64,000 nt of DNA from Salegentibacter holothuriorum (GCF_900168045.1 NZ_FUYY01000001.1:186001-250000); one strand, 5' to 3'; numbered from the stretch's first letter, positions 8,223-18,000 are shown. Program-made: numbers and translations. Notes: a model not told the origin generated them from the letters alone.

Positions 8223-8555
8223 ATGGGTCTTACAAAATCTGAAATATTCACTCCTTCTCAAAATGAACTGGCGGGCATCGCTAAAGTTCTGGGGCATCCT
8301 GCAAGAATTGCCATACTTCAGGAAATTATAAAGTCAAAGTCCTGCATTTGCGGCGACCTGGTGCAGGAAGTTGGGCTCGCACAACCTACCATTTCTCAAC
8401 ATTTAAAAGAATTAAAGAATATTGGCTTAATAAAAGGTGATATTGAAGGAACACGGGTTTGCTATTGTATCAATACAGAAAAGTGGGCAAAGGTAAAACA
8501 GCTTTTTCATAGTTTTCTTGATACTCATATTCCAAACAAAGATGAGTGTTGCTAA
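8223..8555 (+). CDS. arsR: ArsR family transcriptional regulator, arsenite-responsive type
   Basis: 110 residues from the ATG at 8223; the frame opens 23 codons earlier, but those residues are not ArsR-like. Winged-helix HTH: GHPARIAILQEI at about 24-35, recognition helix around QPTISQHLKELKN at 54-66. Cysteines C41 and C43 (SCICGDL) sit where As(III)-sensing ArsR proteins bind metalloid, with further Cys at 80, 82, 109 and 110. It probably represses itself and the downstream acr3-arsO genes until arsenite binds. A family 1 repeat separates it from acr3. Confidence 0.9.
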   Translation: MGLTKSEIFTPSQNELAGIAKVLGHPARIAILQEIIKSKSCICGDLVQEVGLAQPTISQHLKELKNIGLIKGDIEGTRVCYCINTEKWAKVKQLFHSFLDTHIPNKDECC

Positions 8556-8610
8556 TTCGCTAAAAGCGTAACAGACTTCGCAGAATTATTCTTCTGCAAA
8601 ATTTCAAATC

Positions 8611-8715
8611 TATTTACTCGATAATCGAGATTGAATGCTCCGAGGCTTGCCTCGAAATCAAATTATATTTTTCAACATTGATGCTTCGTGAGTTTACTCC
8701 GAAGTAGTTTACTAA
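8611..8715 (+). repeat. Dispersed intergenic repeat, family 1, copy C (reference copy)
   Basis: Best-preserved plus-oriented copy, about 105 bases. It starts TTTACTCGATAATCGAGAT, continues AATGCTCCGAGGCTTGCCTC with its own CGAGGC/GCCTCG stem, has an A/T-rich centre, then GATGCTTCGTGAGTTTACTC and ends CGAAGTAGTTTACT. The whole is a series of short palindromes. It lies between arsR and acr3, inside an expected operon. Confidence 0.75.
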
Positions 8716-8734
8716 ATAAAAATTCTATCTAGTT

Positions 8735-9784
8735 ATGGCTCGAAAAAGAATGGGTTTTCTTGATAAATTTCTAACCCTATGGATTTTCCTGGCAATGTTT
8801 ATAGGGGTAGCTATTGGCTATTACATGCCACACAGTGCTGGGATTATAGATTCTTATAGTGTGGGCACTACCAATATTCCCATAGCTATTGGATTAATTT
8901 TAATGATGTATCCGCCCTTAGCTAAAGTAAATTACAAGTACTTACCAAGTATTTTTAGAAATGTAAAAATTCTTGGCATCTCCTTATTACTTAACTGGAT
9001 TATAGGTCCCTTGTTGATGTTTTTTCTGGCTATAATTTTTCTTCAGGATCATCCCGAATATATGGTTGGACTTATTTTAATTGGACTTGCGCGGTGTATC
9101 GCTATGGTTTTGGTATGGAACGACCTCGCCGAGGGCAGCAGCGAATATGGAGCTGGTTTGGTAGCCTTAAACAGTATTTTTCAGGTGTTTTTCTATAGTT
9201 TTTATGCCTGGATCTTTATCACCGTTTTACCACCATATTTTGGGTTTGAAGGTGCTATTGTAGATATTTCTATTGGTACAATTGCTGAGAGCGTGGCTAT
9301 TTACCTTGGAATTCCATTCCTGGCAGGTTATTTAAGTCGGTTGTTCCTGGTTAGAGCAAAAGGAGAGGCGTGGTATAAAGAAAAGTTTCTTCCGGCAATC
9401 TCACCACTAACACTTATTGCCCTTTTATTTACAATTTTAGTGATGTTTAGCCTAAAAGGTGAAACCATCGTAGAAATCCCGATAGATATTGTTTTAATTG
9501 CTATTCCGCTGGTAGTTTATTTTATTTTGATGTTTTTTATAAGCTTTTTTGTCTCTAAATATTTCGGTGCTGGATATAAGCAGAATGCTTCCATTTCATT
9601 TACCGCAACAGGAAATAATTTTGAACTCGCCATAGCGGTAGCGATTGCTGTCTTCGGAATTGATAGTGGCCAGGCTTTTGCCGGAGTAATTGGGCCGTTG
9701 GTTGAAGTTCCGGTTTTAATTGGTTTGGTAAGTGTCGCGTTTTGGTTGAAACAAAAATATTATCCTAAAGAAAAATTAGCATAA
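8735..9784 (+). CDS. acr3: ACR3 family arsenite efflux permease
   Basis: 349 residues with about ten membrane helices. ACR3 permeases export arsenite (and sometimes antimonite) using the proton motive force. Family motifs: [19 protein letters not shown] around residue 50, and [22 protein letters not shown] around residue 115, which carries the conserved Cys of the fourth helix needed for transport. The last base of its stop overlaps the A of the arsO-like ATG, so the two are translationally coupled. No arsenate reductase (arsC) gene is seen nearby. Confidence 0.93.
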   Translation: MARKRMGFLDKFLTLWIFLAMFIGVAIGYYMPHSAGIIDSYSVGTTNIPIAIGLILMMYPPLAKVNYKYLPSIFRNVKILGISLLLNWIIGPLLMFFLAIIFLQDHPEYMVGLILIGLARCIAMVLVWNDLAEGSSEYGAGLVALNSIFQVFFYSFYAWIFITVLPPYFGFEGAIVDISIGTIAESVAIYLGIPFLAGYLSRLFLVRAKGEAWYKEKFLPAISPLTLIALLFTILVMFSLKGETIVEIPIDIVLIAIPLVVYFILMFFISFFVSKYFGAGYKQNASISFTATGNNFELAIAVAIAVFGIDSGQAFAGVIGPLVEVPVLIGLVSVAFWLKQKYYPKEKLA

Positions 9785-10839
9785 TGGCTGAAGTTTACGA
9801 CGTAATAATAATTGGAGGTGGCCAAAGCGGACTCGCCTGCGCTTATTATTTAAGACGAACAAAACTGAATTATTTAATACTTGATGAGCAGGAAAGCTGC
9901 GGTGGAGCCTGGCAACAAACATGGAATTCTTTACGGCTTTTCTCTCCGGCAGATCAGTCATCGCTCCCCGGTTGGCTTATGCCTAAGAACGAAGATGGAT
10001 TTCCACCCAAAGATCACGTGATAAATTATTTGTGCAAGTACGAAGAACGTTATGATTTTCCCGTTAAACGTCCGGTAAAAGTTGAGAATGTAGAAAAAGA
10101 ATCAGGTGTTTTTAAACTTAAAACTTCAGCAGGATATTTTTCAGCAAAAACAGTAATTTCGACAACCGGAACCTGGAAGGCGCCTTTTATTCCGAAGATA
10201 AAAGGAATAGATATTTTCTGCGGAAAACAAATTCATTCGGCTCAATATAAAAATACAGATAAGCTTGAGAATAAGAATGTACTTATTGTTGGGGAAGGAA
10301 ATTCCGGAGCACAAATTTTAGCCGAAGTTTCTAAAGTAGCAAATAGCAGTTGGGCAACTCTAAGAGATCCCGAATATTTGCCAGACGATGTAGATGGCAG
10401 AGTACTTTTTAATGTGGCAACCGCAAAATATAAAGCCGAAAAGGAAGGGAAGAAATTCGATCCCGCAGCCTATAATCTTGGAAATATCGTTATGGTTCCA
10501 ACAGTTAAGGAAGCCCGGGAAAGGGGAGTGCTCAAAACCAAAGGGAGTTTCACCGAATTCACCGAGAATGGCGTGATTTGGGAAAACGGCACCAAGGAGG
10601 ATTTTGACCTTGTAATTTGGTGTACCGGCTTTCATTATGCTATGAATCATTTAAATAATATTACAGATAGCGATTCTAAAGGAAAAATTCAAACCGACGG
10701 AACAAGAGCCAAAAACACTAGCGGACTTTGGTTAGTAGGTTATGGTGGCTGGACAGGCTATGCTTCTGCTACTTTAATTGGAGTTGGCCGAAGCGCGCGG
10801 GCTACCATAAAAGAAATCACTGAATATCTAAAAGACTAA
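9784..10839 (+). CDS. ArsO-like NAD(P)H-dependent flavin monooxygenase
   Basis: 351 residues. FAD-binding GGGQSGLACAYY at about residues 11-22, an NADPH-binding GEGNSGAQ near 170, and FAD family motif GTWKAP in between. Sequence and position directly after acr3 match ArsO, a flavoprotein of arsenic resistance operons whose precise reaction is unclear (possibly oxidation of arsenite or organoarsenicals). It starts on the last base of the acr3 stop. A general class B-type flavin monooxygenase is the alternative. Confidence 0.8.
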   Translation: MAEVYDVIIIGGGQSGLACAYYLRRTKLNYLILDEQESCGGAWQQTWNSLRLFSPADQSSLPGWLMPKNEDGFPPKDHVINYLCKYEERYDFPVKRPVKVENVEKESGVFKLKTSAGYFSAKTVISTTGTWKAPFIPKIKGIDIFCGKQIHSAQYKNTDKLENKNVLIVGEGNSGAQILAEVSKVANSSWATLRDPEYLPDDVDGRVLFNVATAKYKAEKEGKKFDPAAYNLGNIVMVPTVKEARERGVLKTKGSFTEFTENGVIWENGTKEDFDLVIWCTGFHYAMNHLNNITDSDSKGKIQTDGTRAKNTSGLWLVGYGGWTGYASATLIGVGRSARATIKEITEYLKD

Positions 10840-10980
10840 GTTTCCCAATTTTTTAAGAGCTTTTGTGGTTTAATATTGATGCATGTTAGGCTATGCCGTT
10901 AAACCCATACTAAAAATCTAAAATTGCTGGGTGGTTACTACACTCTGTCTTAATTTTAAGTAGAACCAAAAAAATTAGAT

Positions 10981-11727
10981 ATGAGTATTAAAGGAAAAAC
11001 TATAATTATAACTGGAGCTTCAAGTGGAATTGGAGAAGCTACCGCTAAAAAATTATCTCACGAGGGCGCTAATGTAGTATTGAGTGCACGCCGTGAAGAT
11101 AGATTGAATTCTTTGAAAGATGAGATCGTTAAAAATGGCGGAATGGCTCTCGTAGTTCCTGCTGATGTTACAAAGAAAGAAGATTTTAAAAAGGTTGTTT
11201 CCTCAACTTTAGAAGAATTTGGAAGTATTGAGGGAATTATAAATAACGCCGGATTAATGCCGCTTTCTTACGTTAAAAATCTACATACCGATGAGTGGGA
11301 TAAAATGATAAATGTAAATATAAAAGGAGTAACTAACGGTGTTTCTGCAGTGCTACCAACAATGATGGAGCAAAAAAGCGGAAATATAGTGAACATTTCT
11401 TCTAGTGCAGCACACAAATATTACCCAGGTGGAGCTGTTTATTGTGCTACCAAAGCAGCGGTAAAAATGTTTACCGAAGGACTTAGAGCAGAATTAGCTC
11501 CTCATTACGGAATAAATGTAACTTCTATAGATCCAGGATTTGTATCTACAGAACTAACAGATACCATTACAGATGATGAGATCAAAAAAGATATGGAGCC
11601 AATGTTCAAAGAATTAACTCCATTGCAGGCAGAAGATATTGCTGAAGCAATCTATTATTCATTAAATCAGCCAAAAAGAGCTAACATTAATGATGTATAT
11701 ATTATGCCAACAGACCAGGAGCAATAG
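10981..11727 (+). CDS. SDR family oxidoreductase
   Basis: 248 residues, classical short-chain dehydrogenase. TGASSGIGEA at about 11-20, NNAG at about 87-90, catalytic Ser in NISSSAAH, Tyr and Lys in YCATK. Similar to the YdfG/YdaD group of broad-specificity NADP-dependent alcohol or serine dehydrogenases; substrate unknown. It lies 140 bases after the arsO-like gene and may have its own promoter. Only modestly similar to the SDR at 7313. Confidence 0.85.
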   Translation: MSIKGKTIIITGASSGIGEATAKKLSHEGANVVLSARREDRLNSLKDEIVKNGGMALVVPADVTKKEDFKKVVSSTLEEFGSIEGIINNAGLMPLSYVKNLHTDEWDKMINVNIKGVTNGVSAVLPTMMEQKSGNIVNISSSAAHKYYPGGAVYCATKAAVKMFTEGLRAELAPHYGINVTSIDPGFVSTELTDTITDDEIKKDMEPMFKELTPLQAEDIAEAIYYSLNQPKRANINDVYIMPTDQEQ

Positions 11728-11749
11728 ATTTAACCTCTTACTATTTAAA

Positions 11750-11875
11750 GAAGGTTGTTAGAAAAGTCTGATCGTCAAGCTGAACTCGTTTCAGCTTCTA
11801 ATATGTTTTAATTATTACATGCTAGATCCTGAAATGAATTCAGGATGACGATTTAAAAAAATTTCCAACAACCTC
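11750..11875 (+). repeat. MITE-like palindromic repeat, family 2, copy 2
   Basis: Terminal inverted repeats AAGGTTGTTAGAAAA / TTTCCAACAACCTC and an internal pair around ATCCTGAA / TTCAGGAT. It lies between the convergent SDR and MDR genes, where its hairpin could also act as a transcription stop on both strands. Confidence 0.6.
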
Positions 11876-11905
11876 TTTTTTATTTCCAATTCTTAAGATT
11901 CCTTC

Positions 11906-12901
11906 CTAAATTTCAACCACCATTTTGCCGGTATTTTTTCCTTCAAAAAGGTCTAAAAATGCCTGCGGTGTTTCATCGAAACCTTTTACAATAGTTTCAT
12001 CGTATTTAAGTTTCCCTTCATTTAACCATCCTGCCAATTCTTTAATAGAACTTTTAAACTCATCAAAATGATTACGCACTAAAAAGCCCTGCATTAAAGC
12101 ACTCTTTTTGATCATAATGCCTTCAAGCCTTGGGCCGGTTGGCACTCCTTTTTCATTATAAATAGAAATCGCACCACAATTAATAATTCGGGCAAAACGA
12201 TTAATATTCATCATAACTGCGTCCAGGGTTTCACCACCTACATTATCGAAATATACATCTACACCATCGGGACAATTTTTCTCAATGGCTTTTTGCATAT
12301 TTTCAGTGGTCTTATAATTGATGCCTTCATCGTAACCGAATTTCTCCTTTATATGATCAATCTTTTCATCACTTCCTGCAATTCCAACAACCCTGCAGCC
12401 TTTAATTTTTCCAATTTGTCCGGCTACACTTCCCACAGCACCGGCGGCCCCGGAAACAACAAGAGTTTCTCCTTTTTCCGGTTTTCCAATATGTTTTAGC
12501 GCTAAATGAGCGGTTAGCCCGGTTAAACCTAAAATACCGAGGTAGGCACTTGGTTTGGCCAGGTTAGTGTCAATTTTATTCAAATTCTCACCCGTGTGGG
12601 TTTGAAAAAGCTCCCACTTCAACATTCCGCTTACGACATCTTCAGTCTTAAAATCTTTGTTGTTGCTTTCTATAACTTCAGCAACCAACATAGATTCTAT
12701 GGGTTTGTTTAATTCAAAAGGAGGAATATAGGATTCTTCATCGCGCATTCTTCCGCGTAAATATGGATCTACGGAAATATATTTCGTCTTTAATAGAATT
12801 TCTCCATCTTTTGGAGAAGGTTTTTCAATTTCGGTAATTTCAAAATCTGAAAGTGCTGGTTTTCCTTTTGGTCGGTTTTTAAATAGTATGCTCTTATTCA
12901 T
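11906..12901 (-). CDS. NADP-dependent medium-chain oxidoreductase (leukotriene B4 dehydrogenase/CurA type)
   Basis: 331 residues, zinc-independent MDR family; reduces activated alkenes (enones) with NADPH. N-terminal SVDPYLRGRMRD at about residues 43-54 and the cofactor motif SGAAGAVGSVAGQIGK at about 146-161 are hallmarks of the prostaglandin reductase/CurA branch; no structural zinc cysteines. Transcribed alone, convergent with the SDR gene. The physiological substrate is unknown; detoxification of reactive aldehydes or enones is the usual guess. Confidence 0.88.
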   Translation of the reverse strand: MNKSILFKNRPKGKPALSDFEITEIEKPSPKDGEILLKTKYISVDPYLRGRMRDEESYIPPFELNKPIESMLVAEVIESNNKDFKTEDVVSGMLKWELFQTHTGENLNKIDTNLAKPSAYLGILGLTGLTAHLALKHIGKPEKGETLVVSGAAGAVGSVAGQIGKIKGCRVVGIAGSDEKIDHIKEKFGYDEGINYKTTENMQKAIEKNCPDGVDVYFDNVGGETLDAVMMNINRFARIINCGAISIYNEKGVPTGPRLEGIMIKKSALMQGFLVRNHFDEFKSSIKELAGWLNEGKLKYDETIVKGFDETPQAFLDLFEGKNTGKMVVEI

Positions 12902-13097
12902 CTTAAATCAGTTTTTTGATTATTAACCATTTTTTTAACCTACTAAATTGATATACAGAAATATAAAAAAATGTGTGTATAGGTTAAAAATTTCGGTCCA
13001 TGTTTAAATTACTGCGAAGATCAGAACCCTGCAACTCACAACTATTAATTTAAACTTAAAATCTTAATCTATAAAAAGGCTAAAATAGATTTTTTAT

Positions 13098-13189
13098 TAA
13101 CTATCTGGGAGTAAGCCTAAAATGCCTGAATAGCCAAAATAATATTTGAAATAAACCCTGGATTATTTAAATCTCGATTATCGAGTAAA
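13098..13189 (-). repeat. Dispersed intergenic repeat, family 1, copy D (inverted, diverged)
   Basis: Ends with the clear signature ATCTCGATTATCGAGTAAA, the reverse of the copy C start. The rest (TTAACTATCTGGGAGTAAGCC, AAAATGCC, AATAAACCC) keeps the spacing but not the exact bases. Together with the promoter at 13235 it is all that is seen in the 361-base gap 12902-13262. Confidence 0.55.
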
Positions 13190-13234
13190 TGTTATCATTT
13201 CTTAAAGGAGTGATAGATAATCTATAATACACCG

Positions 13235-13242
13235 TAACTTTG
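13235..13242 (+). promoter_or_regulatory. Candidate -7 promoter element for the FUSC gene
   Basis: TAACTTTG matches TAnnTTTG and lies 21 bases before the TTG start at 13263. A transcript starting about seven bases downstream would carry only a short leader, which excludes a start codon further upstream and supports the TTG. Confidence 0.45.
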
Positions 13243-13262
13243 CCAATCTAAAAGCATAAGAT

Positions 13263-15506
13263 TTGCCCAATATCATCCCTAATTACTGGCAGGAATTCCT
13301 GAAATACTTAAGAAGTACCGACTTTTCTAAAGCTATGGTTCTTACCGTGGCGATAGGTTTGCCGGTAGGTACTTTTATTTGGTTGGGGAATTTTGAAATA
13401 GGTACTGTCCTGGCGATGGGAGCCTTGTTAAGTTCGCCCAGTGATATCCCCGGAAGTTTTAGACACCGTAATATTGGAGTAATTATAGCAGCTTTGCTAG
13501 CAGGAGTTGTTTCTGTAATTATGGCTTATGCTTCGGCATACCTCTGGCTGGTTTTACCACTTTTAGGCTTTTTAATGTTTGGAATAGCCTATTTGGCTGT
13601 TTATGGTTTTAGAGCTTCTCTGGTTGCATTTGCTGGTTTATTTGCCATTGTACTGAGTTTTGCGAATATTTCTACTGAAATTCTTCCCTGGGAGAGAGGC
13701 CTTCTTATTACAGGTGGCGGGTTATTTTACTTACTCTTAAGTAATCTTTGGACTTTAATAAATCCGAAACATCATACCGAACAACTTTTAGCCGAATGCC
13801 TGGAGCTCACTGCTCAATACTTAAAAACAAGGGCACATTTGCTAACCGAAACCGATGATAGAGAAAGGCTTCAAAAAGAATTATTTCTACTGCAAAGCGA
13901 TCTAAACGAGAAACATGAAAGTCTTAGAAATTTATTGATTAGCGCCAGAAGAGCTTCCGGAAATTCCAATTATGCCCGTAAAAGATTGCTGATTTTTATA
14001 GAACTGGTAGATATTTTAGAATTGGCGATGGCCAATCCGGTAGATTATAAGAAGATGGACGAAGTTCTGGGGGAAGACCGGGAATTATTGGAACGCTTTA
14101 AAAAACTGATTAAAAAGATCGCTTTTCAGCTGGATGAAATTTCTATAGTTATTGAAAAGAAAAAAGAATCTTCCTCTAAAGAAATTCGGGAATATTTAAA
14201 AGGAATAGAAGAAAACTTTAAAGAAGTTCGGGTGCTTATTTCTTCAGAAAATTCCGAAAAGACATTTTTGTTCCAAAACTTATTTGATTATTTAGAAAAA
14301 CAGGGACAAAAAATCAATACCATAGTGAGGGTTCTACATAATTTAGATACCCGGGAACCTATGTTATTAAAAAACAAGGAAGTTTCCCAGTTCATTACTC
14401 CGCAGGATTATGATCCAAAACTACTGCTAGAAAACTTTAATTTTGGATCTCCAATTTTTAAACATTCCCTAAGGCTTGCTATAGTGGTTTTAGTAGGTTT
14501 TAGCATAGGCTTATATTTTTCATTTGAAAACGCCTATTGGATTATTCTTACCATTGTAGTGATTATGCGGCCTAATTACGGACTTACAAAAGATCGCTCT
14601 AAACAGCGAATTTTAGGAACCTTAATAGGTGCGGTAATTGCCCTTGGAATTGTGTTTGTAATTAAAAATCAGGTAGTCTATGGTATTTTAGGACTGTTTT
14701 CACTAACCCTGGCTTTTTCATTGTTACAACGGAATTATAGAACAGCGGCGGTTTTTATTACCTTGAGTATTATTTTTATTTATTCGCTCTTAAAACCGGA
14801 TGTTTTTAATGTAATTCAGTTTAGGGTTATAGATACAGTTTTGGGTGCCGGTTTGGCTGCCCTGGGAAATCTTCTTCTTTGGCCCGCCTGGGAGTCACAA
14901 CATATTAAAAGTGTGATTCAGGAAAGTATTAGTGCAAATAAAAAGTACCTGAAAGAAATTGATAATTTTTACCATGAAAAAGGAACTTTACCAACGTCTT
15001 ATAAACTTTCCAGGAAAAAAGCATTTTTGGAAATGGGGAATTTAAGTGCTTCTTTTCAAAGAATGACGCAGGAGCCCAAATTCAAGCAAAAAGAATTGGG
15101 CCAACTTTATAAAATTGTAGGTTTAAATCAAACCTTCCTTTCTGCCTTGGCCTCTTTAGGGACTTTTATTCAAAACCATAAAACTACGGCTGCTTCTAAA
15201 AATTTCGAGATTTTTGTTTCTCATATTTGTACAAATCTTGAAAATGCTAAAAAAGGTTTGGAAGAAACTCAGGAGCTAAAAAACCTTGATCGTGCCAGAA
15301 CAGAAAAGGCAGCTTCAGCCTTGCTTAAAACCTATAAAGAGTTACTGGCAGAAAGGGAAAGTCAATTAAAAGAAAAGTCGGAAAAAGATCAAAAAGACGT
15401 ACAATTAAAATTACAGGAAGCCCAATTGGTAAGCAGCCAGGTACAATGGTTATTAGAAATTTCAGAAAATCTTCAAAAAACTATAGCGAAAACAAAATTC
15501 AGCTAA
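13263..15506 (+). CDS. FUSC family inner membrane protein (YccS/YhfK-like)
   Basis: 747 residues, probably from a TTG: the family usually has about 20 residues before the STDFSKA segment, which this start provides, and a promoter motif lies just before. Two blocks of about six membrane helices (roughly 25-165 and 420-545) alternate with soluble helical regions, the second ending in a Lys/Glu-rich coiled coil. NYGLTKDRSKQRILGTLIGA is the FUSC motif at the start of the second block. Related to aromatic acid efflux proteins; substrate unknown. The stop abuts the ATG of the DUF6155 gene. Confidence 0.85.
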   Translation: MPNIIPNYWQEFLKYLRSTDFSKAMVLTVAIGLPVGTFIWLGNFEIGTVLAMGALLSSPSDIPGSFRHRNIGVIIAALLAGVVSVIMAYASAYLWLVLPLLGFLMFGIAYLAVYGFRASLVAFAGLFAIVLSFANISTEILPWERGLLITGGGLFYLLLSNLWTLINPKHHTEQLLAECLELTAQYLKTRAHLLTETDDRERLQKELFLLQSDLNEKHESLRNLLISARRASGNSNYARKRLLIFIELVDILELAMANPVDYKKMDEVLGEDRELLERFKKLIKKIAFQLDEISIVIEKKKESSSKEIREYLKGIEENFKEVRVLISSENSEKTFLFQNLFDYLEKQGQKINTIVRVLHNLDTREPMLLKNKEVSQFITPQDYDPKLLLENFNFGSPIFKHSLRLAIVVLVGFSIGLYFSFENAYWIILTIVVIMRPNYGLTKDRSKQRILGTLIGAVIALGIVFVIKNQVVYGILGLFSLTLAFSLLQRNYRTAAVFITLSIIFIYSLLKPDVFNVIQFRVIDTVLGAGLAALGNLLLWPAWESQHIKSVIQESISANKKYLKEIDNFYHEKGTLPTSYKLSRKKAFLEMGNLSASFQRMTQEPKFKQKELGQLYKIVGLNQTFLSALASLGTFIQNHKTTAASKNFEIFVSHICTNLENAKKGLEETQELKNLDRARTEKAASALLKTYKELLAERESQLKEKSEKDQKDVQLKLQEAQLVSSQVQWLLEISENLQKTIAKTKFS

Positions 15507-16019
15507 ATGAGTAAACGCCAATTAAAAAAATACCTGCAAGAATTAGACAAAGAACAGTTGGAGGAACAAATTGTAGACCTTTATGAGCGTTTTAAGCCGG
15601 TAAAAGTTTTTTATGATTTCGTTTTTAATCCAAGAGAAGAAGAACTAATACGGAAGTCTAAATTAAAGATTTCCAAGGAGTATTTTCCTGAAACCAGGCG
15701 GAAACCAAAAGCCCGTAGATCTATAGCCCAAAAGGAAATAAAACATTTTCAGCAACTTGGCGTAGAAGCGCATTTAACTGCAGATCTTATGCTTTTTAAT
15801 ATTGAAATTACGCAAACCTTTGCTGAGGAAAAAAGCAATTTAAAAGAAGCTTTTTGTAAAAGTATGTTTAAATCGTTTGAAGAAGCCGTCAGGTTTATTC
15901 TGAAAGAAGGAATTTTAGCAGAATTTAAACTCAGAATTCTCAAAATTGCCGCTGAAGCCGAAAGTCAAAACTGGCCTAATGCCTATCAGTTTGAGAAAAT
16001 TGAAATGCAGTTTCAATAA
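15507..16019 (+). CDS. DUF6155 family protein
   Basis: 170 residues, soluble, highly charged and mostly helical. Begins MSKRQLKKYLQELDKEQL, with a VKVFYDFVFNP segment around residue 32-43, features of DUF6155. Function unknown. The ATG follows the FUSC stop with no gap, so the two genes are a translationally coupled pair. Confidence 0.75.
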   Translation: MSKRQLKKYLQELDKEQLEEQIVDLYERFKPVKVFYDFVFNPREEELIRKSKLKISKEYFPETRRKPKARRSIAQKEIKHFQQLGVEAHLTADLMLFNIEITQTFAEEKSNLKEAFCKSMFKSFEEAVRFILKEGILAEFKLRILKIAAEAESQNWPNAYQFEKIEMQFQ

Positions 16020-16033
16020 CCCCTGTAATTGTG

Positions 16034-16041
16034 TATTTTTG
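16034..16041 (+). promoter_or_regulatory. Candidate -7 promoter element
   Basis: TATTTTTG, a full match to TAnnTTTG, about 106 bases before the T9SS cargo gene. A transcript from here would have a leader of about 100 bases. No convincing -33 element. Confidence 0.3.
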
Positions 16042-16146
16042 AGAAGATGAAACCTGCGAAATATCAGGCACAACAATTAGCAGCTTAAAAAGCGGTAATT
16101 ATTAGCTAGTGGTTTATTTTCATTATAAAGTAGATTTTAAAAGCTG

Positions 16147-18000
16147 ATGAAAGTTTATCCTCTTGTTTTGCTAATGTTTTTATGTACCTCAGGTTATGCC
16201 CAGTTAGGCTTCTGTGAAGGCAGCAAAGGCGATCCCATTTTTCATGAAGATTTTGAATCTGCTACAGAACTACCTTCCGGTACTACCAATTATATTTATG
16301 TAAATCAGGATCCGCAAGATGGAGCATATACGGTTTCCAGTCAAATTGGGAATAATATTACCACCTGGCATTCCAGTTTACCTCCCACAACGGTTTCTAA
16401 CCGTAATGCTTTAATTGTAAACGCTTCCTATACGTCCGGACTTTTTTACCAAACAGAGATTACGGGACTTTGCGAGAATACCTCTTATGAATTCTCTGCG
16501 TTTTTAATGAATATCTATGATCGTTCCAGTATGGGGTGTGAAAATGGAGGAATTCCTATTAATGTACGTTTTGAGATCTGGGACGAAACCGATTCCAATT
16601 TATTAAAAGAAGGCAATACCGGAGATATTCCCTCACTAAATTCTCCTAAATGGGAACAATATGCACTTACTTTTCAAACCAAAGTAGGGCAGGAGGCCGT
16701 AATTCTAAAAATGTATAATAATGGAGTTGGTGGCTGCGGAAACGATTTGGCCATAGATGATATAATTTTTAGGTCTTGCGGCGACTTTACTATCGTTACT
16801 TCAGAAAATGGTAATAACCGATTAGATGTTTGTGCCGAAGAAGCCCCGGTAAATCTTAGCCTTGAAGCTACTCCAGATTTTTCGGTATATAATACGCACG
16901 CCTATCAGTGGCAGGAGAGTAGTGATAATGAAAACTGGACTGACATTGCAGGTGAAACCGATGAGAAATATAATACGCCTTCTTTAAATAATACCAGGTT
17001 TTATAGAGTTAAAGTGGCTGAAGATCCTGTGAATCTAAACACTAATTTATGCAGCTCTGTTTCTGAGATTTTTACAGTAAATATTCTAAAAACCCCTAAT
17101 CCGCCCGAAAGCGACGGCAATGTTAGTATTTGTAGCGATGATGAAATACCTGAATTAAATGTTGAAATTGAAGAAAATGAAACGGCTAATTGGTATGATG
17201 AAAATAATAACCTGATCGCCGAAAATACTACTTCCTATTTACCAAAAACACAGGGAATATATTATGTTCAAGCTATAAATAAAGGTTTTGACTGCCAGCC
17301 CAGTTCACGAACAGCTATAAATTTTACTATTAATGAAAGTCCGCAGGTGGAAGATGAAGTTTTGCAACTTTGTGATGGCGGAAACCTTATTCTTGATGCC
17401 GGTTTAACCGGACTTACTTATAAATGGTCTACCGGTGAGACTGCCGAAGAAATTGAAATAAATACGCCTGGGGGTTTTAGCGTTATTCTCACCACTCCCG
17501 AAGGCTGCTCTACTACAAAGAATTTTGAAATAAACCGGGTAGACATTGCGAAAATAGAACGTGTGAATTCCGATTTGGATAATATTATTATTACACCGGC
17601 TAACAAAGGCGATTTTGAATATTCTTTAGACGGAAATTCTTATCAAACATCCAATATATTCACTGCTGTTTCCGGTGGAATTTATACCATATATATGCGA
17701 GACCTTTCAGGTTGTAATATCGTTACAACGGAATTTCCTCATATTGTTATTCCTAAATTTATTACGCCAAATGCAGATGGTTATAATGATACTTTCAGCA
17801 TCAACGGACTAGAATACTTTCCTTCTTCAGAAATAAGAATTTTTGACCGCTATGGAAAATTATTAAAATCGGGTGCCGGGGAAACTTTTAAATGGAATGG
17901 TACTTTAAATGGTCGCGCTCTTCCTTCTAACGACTATTGGTATCATATTATAATTGAAGGTTTTAAAACCCTTAAAGGTTCTTTTAGTTTAAAGCGCTGA
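16147..18000 (+). CDS. Secreted protein with gliding motility-associated (T9SS type B) C-terminal domain
   Basis: 617 residues. Signal peptide at 1-18 (cleavage after YAQ). An N-terminal jelly-roll-like region with paired cysteines, then Ig-like repeats with conserved Cys and Trp, and from about residue 535 the type B sorting domain (PKFITPNADGYNDTF, IRIFDRYGKLL, WNGTLNGRALPSNDYWY). This domain directs export across the outer membrane by the type IX secretion system, and such proteins are often surface adhesins. The stop overlaps the convergent MFS gene by 12 bases. Confidence 0.92.
   Translation: MKVYPLVLLMFLCTSGYAQLGFCEGSKGDPIFHEDFESATELPSGTTNYIYVNQDPQDGAYTVSSQIGNNITTWHSSLPPTTVSNRNALIVNASYTSGLFYQTEITGLCENTSYEFSAFLMNIYDRSSMGCENGGIPINVRFEIWDETDSNLLKEGNTGDIPSLNSPKWEQYALTFQTKVGQEAVILKMYNNGVGGCGNDLAIDDIIFRSCGDFTIVTSENGNNRLDVCAEEAPVNLSLEATPDFSVYNTHAYQWQESSDNENWTDIAGETDEKYNTPSLNNTRFYRVKVAEDPVNLNTNLCSSVSEIFTVNILKTPNPPESDGNVSICSDDEIPELNVEIEENETANWYDENNNLIAENTTSYLPKTQGIYYVQAINKGFDCQPSSRTAINFTINESPQVEDEVLQLCDGGNLILDAGLTGLTYKWSTGETAEEIEINTPGGFSVILTTPEGCSTTKNFEINRVDIAKIERVNSDLDNIIITPANKGDFEYSLDGNSYQTSNIFTAVSGGIYTIYMRDLSGCNIVTTEFPHIVIPKFITPNADGYNDTFSINGLEYFPSSEIRIFDRYGKLLKSGAGETFKWNGTLNGRALPSNDYWYHIIIEGFKTLKGSFSLKR

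Noticed and set aside
11906-12901. Medium-chain reductase as member of the arsenic operon
   Set aside because: Opposite strand, separated by a family 2 repeat, and no known arsenic role for this family.
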